Source: an uncultured Prevotellaceae bacterium
GTDB lineage: Bacteria > Bacteroidota > Bacteroidia > Bacteroidales > Bacteroidaceae
NCBI GenBank assembly: GCA_902768105.1
Contig: CACXJZ010000001.1
Location: forward strand, 1 to 64,000
Reading direction: 5' to 3'
Length of the DNA stretch: 64,000 nucleotides
The notes beneath the pieces were generated by a model, which saw nothing but the letters and a program-made list of their open reading frames with translations, did no database searches and was not told the origin of the DNA. Below, piece after piece: positions 58,380-64,000 of the stretch. Within the stretch, counting starts at the first letter, position 1, and each line of letters begins with the position of its first letter. Made by a program: the position numbers and the translations under genes.

Positions 58380-59563
58380 TGCACTCCTCAATGATAAAGG
58401 ACTCTTTGTTTGCTTTATTGGCAGCAGTATTGCTGTCGGCTTGCAGCGGGCATACCGCCCGCCAGCAGGCTGACGGCGATACCGTTGCCTTAAAGTATTC
58501 CTCGCTGCTCACCATCGTTGACTATGACGGCTACAGCGTGGCTACTATTCGCAACCCGTGGAAGGAGGGAATGACACTTCACACCTACGTACTGGTGCCG
58601 AGAGGAGAGGAGAGGGAAGAAGGAAGAGGTAAGATGGAAGAGCAAAGCGCTGATTGGAGCGATGTGGCGGCCAATGCCACCATAATCCGTACGCCCATCC
58701 AGCGCTCAGCCGTCTTCACCACCGTCCATTGCTCGCTGCTCACCACGCTGGGTTGTGGCAGTCAGATAGTCGGTGTGGCCGACTCTAAGTACATCAAGGT
58801 ACCTTGGATTCAGGAACAGATACGCAAGGGCAACATCGTCGATTGTGGCAACGGTTTGAATCCCGTGGTCGAGAAAATCATGGACATCAAGCCCGACGTC
58901 ATCATGCTCTCGCCGTTCGAGAACTCCGGCGGCTACGGTAAGGTCGAGGACCTCGGCATCCCCATCGTCGAGTGTGCCGAGTACATGGAGACCTCTCCGC
59001 TGGGACGTGCCGAGTGGATGCGCTTCTATGGACGCCTCTACGGACAGCAGCAGCGTGCTGACAGTCTCTTTGCCGTCGTCGATAGCTGCTATCAGGTGCT
59101 CAAGCAGCAGGGGACGCAGAGCAAGGTGCAGGGTAGGAGTGTGCTGTTCGACAAGATTGTCGGCAACGTCTGGTACGTGCCGGGAGGCCGCAGCACGTTG
59201 GGTCGCATGATCCGCGACGCCGGAGGCCATTACCCCTGGTCTGACGACGACCAGAGCGGCAGTCTCTCGCTGCCCTTCGAGACGGTGCTCGAGCGTGCCG
59301 GTGAGAGTGATGTGTGGCTCTACCGCTACAGCAGTCCTCACGACACGTCGCTCCCCGAGCTCATGTCCGACCATCGCGGCTACGACCAGCTGAAGGCCTA
59401 TCGCACGGGCGAGGTCTATGGCTGCAACGTCGAGCAGTCGCGGTTCTATGAGGAGACGCCCTTCCGTCCTGACTGGCTGCTCTCCGATTTCATACAAATT
59501 CTCCATCCTGATATAACAAATCTTCCCCCCTTGCGTTATTATAAGAAAATAGGCAAAGAGTGA
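58379..59563 (+). CDS. btuF: Cobalamin-binding ABC substrate protein (lipoprotein)
   Basis: 394 aa. The start overlaps the stop of btuG (TAATG). An ATG at 58391 (MIKDSLFALLAAVLLSAC) would place the LSAC lipobox better and may be the real start. Two Rossmann-like lobes of the periplasmic binding protein family (PF01497): TTLGCGSQIVGVADSKYI, NPVVEKIMDIKPDVIMLSP, GIPIVECAEYMETSPLGRAEWM. It would pass cobalamin from the periplasm to the permease. A low-complexity stretch EEREEGRGKMEEQ (about 78-92) comes from GA-rich repeat DNA. Confidence 0.88.
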   Translation: MHSSMIKDSLFALLAAVLLSACSGHTARQQADGDTVALKYSSLLTIVDYDGYSVATIRNPWKEGMTLHTYVLVPRGEEREEGRGKMEEQSADWSDVAANATIIRTPIQRSAVFTTVHCSLLTTLGCGSQIVGVADSKYIKVPWIQEQIRKGNIVDCGNGLNPVVEKIMDIKPDVIMLSPFENSGGYGKVEDLGIPIVECAEYMETSPLGRAEWMRFYGRLYGQQQRADSLFAVVDSCYQVLKQQGTQSKVQGRSVLFDKIVGNVWYVPGGRSTLGRMIRDAGGHYPWSDDDQSGSLSLPFETVLERAGESDVWLYRYSSPHDTSLPELMSDHRGYDQLKAYRTGEVYGCNVEQSRFYEETPFRPDWLLSDFIQILHPDITNLPPLRYYKKIGKE

Positions 59564-60576
59564 AGAAAGGAACGGCATATTGTCTGGTGCTCACGGTCGT
59601 CATGGTGGCGCTATTTGCACTCAATCTGGTAAAGGGAAGCATTGACATTCCCTTTACTGATGTTGTGCGCATACTCACGGGTCAGGCAGAAGGCGTCAAG
59701 CCCTCGTGGCAGTACATCGTACTCGAGTCACGACTGCCTCAGGCGCTCACCGCTATATTCTGTGGTGCAGCCCTCGCCGTCAGCGGACTCATGCTCCAGA
59801 CGGCGTTCCGCAACCCCCTGGCAGGCCCCAGCATCTTCGGCATCAACAGCGGCGCCGGACTGGGTGTCGCCCTCGTCATGCTCCTGCTCGGCGGCTCGCT
59901 CAGCGTGGGCAGCGTCAGCGTCAGCGGCTTTGTCGCCGTACTGCTGGCAGCCTTCGTGGGCGCCATGAGCGTCATGGCACTCATATTTTTCTTCTCCACC
60001 ATCGTCCGCAACAACGTCATGCTGCTCATCATCGGCATCATGATAGGCTACATCAGCAACTCCGCCATCTCGCTGCTCAACTTCTTTGCCACCGACGAGG
60101 GGGTCAAGTCCTACATGGTCTGGGGCATGGGCTCCTTTGGTGGTGTCTCGCTGAAGTATATGCCTGCCTTTGCCAGCATCACGTCGCTTGCGCTGCTCGG
60201 ATCGCTGCTACTCATGAAGTCGCTCAATGCCCTCATGCTCGGCGACCGCTATGCCGAGAACCTCGGCATCAACATCGTTCGCGTGCGTAACTGGCTGCTC
60301 CTCGTCACGGGCGTCCTTACCGCCATTACCACCGCCTTCTGCGGTCCCGTGGCCTTCATTGGACTCGCCGTGCCCCATATTGCGCGGCTCCTGCTCACCA
60401 CTGACAACCACCGTCAGCTCATGCCTGCCACCATGCTTTGTGGTGCCGTCATTGCCCTGTTGTGCAATGTTCTCTGCGTGCTCCCCGGCGAGTCAGGCGT
60501 CATTCCCCTCAATGCCGTCACCCCCATCATCGGTGCTCCGGTCATCATTTACGTCATCATCAAGGAGCGTCGCTGA
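59560..60576 (+). CDS. btuC: Cobalamin ABC transporter permease (FecCD family)
   Basis: 338 aa with about nine to ten membrane helices. GTG start overlapping the btuF stop (GTGA). Family marks: LESRLPQALTAIFCGAALAVSGLMLQTAFRNPLAGPSIFGINSGAGLG, and the ATPase-contact loop GPVAFIGLAVPHIARLLLTTDNHRQLMPATMLCGA. It forms the inner-membrane channel. No ATPase gene (btuD) follows; the next gene is on the other strand. Confidence 0.9.
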   Translation: MKKGTAYCLVLTVVMVALFALNLVKGSIDIPFTDVVRILTGQAEGVKPSWQYIVLESRLPQALTAIFCGAALAVSGLMLQTAFRNPLAGPSIFGINSGAGLGVALVMLLLGGSLSVGSVSVSGFVAVLLAAFVGAMSVMALIFFFSTIVRNNVMLLIIGIMIGYISNSAISLLNFFATDEGVKSYMVWGMGSFGGVSLKYMPAFASITSLALLGSLLLMKSLNALMLGDRYAENLGINIVRVRNWLLLVTGVLTAITTAFCGPVAFIGLAVPHIARLLLTTDNHRQLMPATMLCGAVIALLCNVLCVLPGESGVIPLNAVTPIIGAPVIIYVIIKERR

Positions 60577-60619
60577 CATCGCACAGTCGAGTTGTGAGGT
60601 TACACACTTAAAGGCCTTC

Positions 60620-60685
60620 CGTTTCCCGTAATGAAACGCACCTTTTCATGCCATGAATCGTATGGTTTCATGCCGTGAAAAGGGG
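60620..60685. repeat. 22-bp degenerate tandem repeat, three copies
   Basis: Units at 60620-60641, 60642-60663 and 60664-60685 share the pattern YGTTTC-n(4-6)-ATGAA with TTTC/GAAA dyads (for example CTTTTCATGCCATGAATCG). They resemble units at 28809 and 54871 in length and in the TTT..GCCATG core. Confidence 0.7.
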
Positions 60686-60704
60686 CTGTACCAAAGATAG
60701 AACC

Positions 60705-60740
60705 AGACCTCCCCTGTCTAGGGGAGGCTTTTTATTATTA
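60705..60740 (+). terminator. Terminator of the cobalamin operon
   Basis: CCTCCCC (60708-60714), TGTCTA, GGGGAGG (60721-60727), then CTTTTTATTATT. The same stem occurs at 11360-11379. Confidence 0.75.
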
Positions 60741-60750
60741 AGAGTTTATT

Positions 60751-61821
60751 CTACAGGGTGATTTCGCCGCGGATGCTTTGGGTCATGAAGTGGCGCACCT
60801 GGGCAGGATCGTCGTAGAGAGCCTGCAGGAACATGAGCTTGGTGACGGCGCTCTCGACGGTGGAGTCGTAGCCGCTGATGACGCCTGCCTCCTGTAGCTG
60901 GTAGCCGGTGTCGTAGCGTCCCATCTGTACCTTGCCCTGCATGCACTGGCTGATGTTGATGACAATCTTGCCGCGCTGCGTGGCTTCGCGCAGAGCCTGC
61001 ATGACCCAGGGGCGCTGTGGCGCGTTGCCCGAGCCAAAGGTGCGCATGACGATGGAACGGAGATTGGGTGTGGCAATGATGTGGCGCACCAAGTCCTCAC
61101 GTATTCCCGGGAACAGACTAAAGATAATGACGTTGTTGTCGAGACGGAAGTGAGGTCTGATGTATGATGTCTGATGTATGATGTCTGATGTCTGATGTCT
61201 GATGTCTGAGGGGTGATGGAGGATGAACTCGTCGTGATAGGTAATCTCTACGCCGGCATCAGCGAGGTGGGGGTAGTTGAATGACTCGAAGGCATTGAAC
61301 TCGTCGGCACTTTGCTTGGTGGTGCGGTTGCCGCGCAGCAGGCGTCCGTTGAAGTAGATGCCCACCTCGGGCACGCGAGCACGCCCCTCGGCATCCTTCG
61401 CCGCAGCTATCTCGATGGAGGTGATGAGGTTCTCCTTGCCGTCGGTGCGGAGCATGCCGATGGGCAGCTGTGAGCCGGTGAAGATGACGGGCTTGGTGAG
61501 GTTCTCGAGCATGTAGGAGAGGGCAGAGGCGGTGTAGGCCATGGTGTCGGTACCGTGGAGCACGACGAATCCGTCGAACTCGTCGTAGCGGTCGGCGATG
61601 ACGTGTGACAGCTCGGTCCAACGTGCGGGTGTCATGTCGCTGGAGTCGATGGGCGGCTGGAACTGGTAGGTGTCGATGCTGATGTCGAACTGTTTGAGCT
61701 CGGGCACGTTGTGCAGGAGGTGCTCAAAGTCGAAGGGCTCGAGTGCTCCTGTCTGCGGATTGCGGTTCATGCCGATGGTTCCGCCGGTGTAGATGAGAAG
61801 GACTTTGCTGTTGTACGTCAT
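60751..61821 (-). CDS. ansA: Type I L-asparaginase
   Basis: 356 aa, cytoplasmic type. Hydrolyses asparagine to aspartate and ammonia. First catalytic Thr in LLIYTGGTIGM, second in VVLHGTDTMAYTASALSY; FTGSQLPIGMLRTDGKEN and MRTFGSGNAPQ follow. Between the two lobes is an insert rich in HQTSD/RHQTS repeats (about residues 204-222) encoded by 7-bp DNA repeats at 61156-61211. The reading frame survives. A -7 element TATCTTTG (complement of 61843-61850) lies 21 bases upstream. Confidence 0.93.
   Translation of the reverse strand: MTYNSKVLLIYTGGTIGMNRNPQTGALEPFDFEHLLHNVPELKQFDISIDTYQFQPPIDSSDMTPARWTELSHVIADRYDEFDGFVVLHGTDTMAYTASALSYMLENLTKPVIFTGSQLPIGMLRTDGKENLITSIEIAAAKDAEGRARVPEVGIYFNGRLLRGNRTTKQSADEFNAFESFNYPHLADAGVEITYHDEFILHHPSDIRHQTSDIIHQTSYIRPHFRLDNNVIIFSLFPGIREDLVRHIIATPNLRSIVMRTFGSGNAPQRPWVMQALREATQRGKIVINISQCMQGKVQMGRYDTGYQLQEAGVISGYDSTVESAVTKLMFLQALYDDPAQVRHFMTQSIRGEITL
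61156..61211. repeat. 7-bp microsatellite inside ansA
   Basis: Eight units of TCTGATG or TATGATG (last unit TCTGAGG), 56 bases in all. The same words (GATGTATGATGTCTGA) occur outside genes at 11314-11332. Three units make seven codons, so copy-number change by other than three would shift the frame. Confidence 0.85.
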
Positions 61822-61842
61822 CGTTTACGTTATTTTATGGTG

Positions 61843-61850
61843 CAAAGATA
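61843..61850 (-). promoter_or_regulatory. -7 element of ansA
   Basis: The complement reads TATCTTTG, 21 bases before the ansA ATG, divergent from the uxaC promoter. Confidence 0.5.
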
Positions 61851-61873
61851 ATCATTTTCTGATAAAAATTCAC

Positions 61874-61881
61874 TAACTTTG
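61874..61881 (+). promoter_or_regulatory. -7 element of uxaC
   Basis: TAACTTTG, 39 bases before the ATG at 61921. No TTTG at the usual -33 distance. Confidence 0.5.
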
Positions 61882-61920
61882 CAGAAGAAAATTTTGATAA
61901 CAAAAAACAACAGCAAAACT

Positions 61921-63327
61921 ATGAAGCAGTTTAATGACAAGAACTTCGTGTTAGACAACGAGGTAGCACAGGACCTCTTCCACAATCATGCGGCGAAGAT
62001 GCCGATTATTGACTACCACTGTCACCTGATTCCCGAGATGGTGGCCAACGACCACCGTTTCAAGAGCATCACCGAGCTGTGGCTGGGCGGCGACCACTAC
62101 AAGTGGCGTGCTATGCGTACGAACGGCGTTGACGAGAAATACTGTACGGGCAAGGACACCAGCGACTGGGAGAAGTTTGAGAAGTGGGCGGAGACCGTGC
62201 CCTACACGCTGCGCAACCCGCTGTACCACTGGACTCACCTGGAGCTGAAGACCGCCTTCGGTATTGAGAAGCTGCTGAGTCCGAAGACAGCCCGCGAGAT
62301 CTTCGACGAGTGTAATGAGAAGCTGCAGCGTCCTGAGTTCTCGGCCCGTGGTCTGATGAAGCGCTACCGCGTGGAGTGTGTCTGCACGACCGACGACCCC
62401 GTGGACGACCTGCACAACCACATTGAGTATGCCCGCAACAAGGCAGAGGACGACCCCATGATGATTCCCGCATGGCGTCCTGACAAGGCGATGAACATTG
62501 AGAAGGCCGACTTCCCGAAGTACGTGGAGCAGCTGTCGCAGGTGAGCGGCGTGAACATCACGAAGTTTGCCGACATGGTGGATGCGCTGCAGAAACGTCA
62601 CGACTTCTTCGCAGAGAACGGCTGTAAGCTCTCTGACCACGGCATTGAGGAGTTCTACGACGAGGACTACACCGACTCGCAGATTGAGACCATCTTCGAG
62701 AAGGCCATGCGCGGCCAGCAGCTGTCGAAGCTGGAGGTGCGCCAGTTCAAGAACTGCTTCCTGACGGTGATGGCCGAGATGGATGCCGACGCCGACTGGA
62801 CGCAGCAGTTCCACTACGGTGCCATCCGCGACAACAATACGAAGATGTTTAACCAGCTGGGTCCTGACACCGGTTTCGACAGCATCGGCGAGTTCAATAC
62901 CGCGAAGGCCATGTCGAAGTTCCTGAACAACCTGAATATGAAGGACAAGCTTACGCGTACCATATTATATACACTGAACCCCTGTGCTAACGAGGTGATT
63001 GCCACCATGCTGGGCAACTTCCAGGGAGGCGAGCCCGGAAAGATTCAGTTCGGTTCGGGCTGGTGGTTCAACGACCAGAAGGACGGCATGGAGCGCCAGA
63101 TGAACGCCCTCTCGGTGCTGGGTCTGCTGAGTCGCTTCGTGGGTATGTTGACCGACTCACGCTCGTTCCTGAGCTACCCGCGTCACGAGTACTTCCGCCG
63201 CATCCTCTGCAACATGCTCGGCAACGACGTGGAGAAGGGCTTGCTGCCTGATGACCGCGAGCTGTTGGGCAAGATGGTGGAGGACATCTCTTACAACAAC
63301 GCGAGAAGATATTTCAAGTTCTATTAA
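61921..63327 (+). CDS. uxaC: Glucuronate isomerase
   Basis: 468 aa, normal length. Converts D-glucuronate to fructuronate and galacturonate to tagaturonate. An amidohydrolase-like fold: metal site His pair in IIDYHCHLIPE, ELWLGGDHYKWRAMRTNGV, VCTTDDPVDDL, and the C-terminal GMLTDSRSFLSYPRHEYFRRILCNMLG. The ATG at 61921 fits the family start (MKQFNDKNFVLDNEVAQDLF). The kdgK-eda genes at 47.6-49.4 kb would complete the same pathway. Confidence 0.95.
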   Translation: MKQFNDKNFVLDNEVAQDLFHNHAAKMPIIDYHCHLIPEMVANDHRFKSITELWLGGDHYKWRAMRTNGVDEKYCTGKDTSDWEKFEKWAETVPYTLRNPLYHWTHLELKTAFGIEKLLSPKTAREIFDECNEKLQRPEFSARGLMKRYRVECVCTTDDPVDDLHNHIEYARNKAEDDPMMIPAWRPDKAMNIEKADFPKYVEQLSQVSGVNITKFADMVDALQKRHDFFAENGCKLSDHGIEEFYDEDYTDSQIETIFEKAMRGQQLSKLEVRQFKNCFLTVMAEMDADADWTQQFHYGAIRDNNTKMFNQLGPDTGFDSIGEFNTAKAMSKFLNNLNMKDKLTRTILYTLNPCANEVIATMLGNFQGGEPGKIQFGSGWWFNDQKDGMERQMNALSVLGLLSRFVGMLTDSRSFLSYPRHEYFRRILCNMLGNDVEKGLLPDDRELLGKMVEDISYNNARRYFKFY

Positions 63328-63328
63328 A

Positions 63329-63368
63329 AAAAAAGGTGAAAGGCTGATTGTCTTTCACTTTTTTTTTG
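63329..63368 (+). terminator. Intrinsic terminator after uxaC
   Basis: GTGAAAG (63336-63342) pairs with CTTTCAC (63352-63358), extended by A/T tracts on both sides; nine T follow. The stem starts right after the stop codon. Confidence 0.8.
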
Positions 63369-63376
63369 TACTTTTG
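63369..63376 (+). promoter_or_regulatory. -7 element of glmS
   Basis: TACTTTTG, directly after the T tract of the uxaC terminator and 44 bases before the glmS ATG. Confidence 0.45.
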
Positions 63377-63420
63377 CACCCGAATAAGGACCAACACAAG
63401 GAATACTAAGATAAGAGCGT

Positions 63421-64000
63421 ATGTGTGGAATAGTAGGATATATAGGTAAGAAAGAGGCCTTCCCCATACTGATTAAGGGTCTTAGACGCCTGGAGTATCG
63501 TGGTTACGACTCGGCAGGCGTGGCACTGATTAACGCTCAAAATGAGTTGTCAGTCTATAAGACCAAGGGCAAGGTAGATAATCTGGTAGAGTTTTGTGAT
63601 GACAAGGACACGACGGGCAGCGTGGGTATTGCGCATACCCGCTGGGCCACGCATGGTGAGCCGTCGTCGGTCAATGCCCATCCGCACTATTCGGAGTCGA
63701 AGAATCTGGCCATTATCCATAACGGCATCATAGAGAACTATGCTGACCTGAAGGAGAAACTGCTTGCCAAGGGCGTACGATTCCAGTCGGACACCGACAC
63801 GGAAGTGCTGGTGCAGCTGGTGGAGTACATCATGAACCGCAAGAATATGGACCTGCTGACCGCCGTACAGGTGGCGCTCTACCAAGTGATTGGCGCCTAC
63901 GCCATTGCCATCGTCGATAAGCGCGACCCCAACCAGATTATTGCTGCGCGCAAGCAGAGCCCGCTGGTGGTGGGCATCGGCGACGGGGAGTTCTTCCTGG
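63421..64000 (+). CDS. glmS: Glucosamine-6-phosphate synthase, 5' part
   Basis: 193 codons are visible before the window ends. Catalytic Cys2 in MCGIVGYIGKKEAFPILIKGLRRLEYRGYDSAGVAL, then GIAHTRWATHGEPSSVNAHPH, HNGIIENYADLKEKL and SDTDTEVLVQLVEY: the class II glutamine amidotransferase domain. It makes glucosamine 6-phosphate from fructose 6-phosphate and glutamine for peptidoglycan and lipopolysaccharide. The isomerase domains lie beyond the window. No glmS ribozyme is seen in the short leader, as expected for this phylum. Confidence 0.95.
   Translation, partial: MCGIVGYIGKKEAFPILIKGLRRLEYRGYDSAGVALINAQNELSVYKTKGKVDNLVEFCDDKDTTGSVGIAHTRWATHGEPSSVNAHPHYSESKNLAIIHNGIIENYADLKEKLLAKGVRFQSDTDTEVLVQLVEYIMNRKNMDLLTAVQVALYQVIGAYAIAIVDKRDPNQIIAARKQSPLVVGIGDGEFFL

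Noticed and set aside
63377..63420. glmS ribozyme
   Set aside because: The leader is only about 40 bases and has none of the ribozyme core.

Overview
The window reads as chromosomal DNA of a Bacteroidota bacterium, most likely Prevotella or a close relative. Signs of this are: many promoters of the Bacteroidota primary-sigma form TTTG-N19/20-TAnnTTTG (for example 6947-6978, 11415-11446, 47546-47576); the atpD-C-x-B-E-F-H-A-G order; a Nudix-type AraR in the arabinose operon; a BtuG-like surface lipoprotein behind a BtuB receptor; a large TPR/histidine-kinase protein; and moderate GC with AT-rich, hairpin-rich intergenic gaps. The genus is inferred from these family traits, not from a search.

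Layout. (1) 1-11.3 kb is an accessory region built from repeated parts: secreted WG-repeat proteins (583, 5716, 7005, 9807 and a broken copy at 1598), two nearly identical DUF3307 membrane proteins, two small membrane proteins, two secreted Sel1-repeat proteins on the other strand, a membrane-anchored Ser/Thr kinase and an unrecognised secreted protein. (2) 11.4-12.6 kb holds a Fic protein and a phage BRO-N fragment. (3) 12.7-27.8 kb is a pentose locus: tkt, a cytidylate-kinase-like gene and rpiB; a secreted GH2 enzyme; and a minus-strand arabinose operon galM-araP-araR-araD-araA-araB-abf. Extracellular or periplasmic glycosidases release sugar, the symporter imports it, AraA/B/D convert it to xylulose 5-phosphate, and transketolase and RpiB finish the pathway. 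(4) 28-31.7 kb: M15 peptidase, FecR/LRR protein, trmD. (5) 31.7-40.6 kb: NhaD-type antiporter and the whole F1Fo ATP synthase operon. (6) 40.6-46.7 kb: housekeeping minus-strand run lon-tgt-lptF/G-DEAD helicase. (7) 46.8-49.4 kb: tRNA methyltransferase and kdgK-eda. (8) 49.4-54.9 kb: a double-headed kinase, response regulator, membrane protein and an atypical UDP-GlcNAc 2-epimerase homologue. (9) 55.0-60.6 kb: cobalamin riboswitch and btuB-btuG-btuF-btuC. (10) 60.7-64 kb: ansA, uxaC and the start of glmS.

The best candidates for something undescribed are the WG/Sel1/DUF3307/kinase cluster at the left, and a family of 22-bp tandem repeats found in three unrelated intergenic gaps (28809, 54871, 60620). 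Also notable are a short hairpin element that broke a WG gene and sits next to a duplicated rpiB 3' end, and the kinase at 49358, whose two halves seem to hold complementary parts of a histidine kinase.
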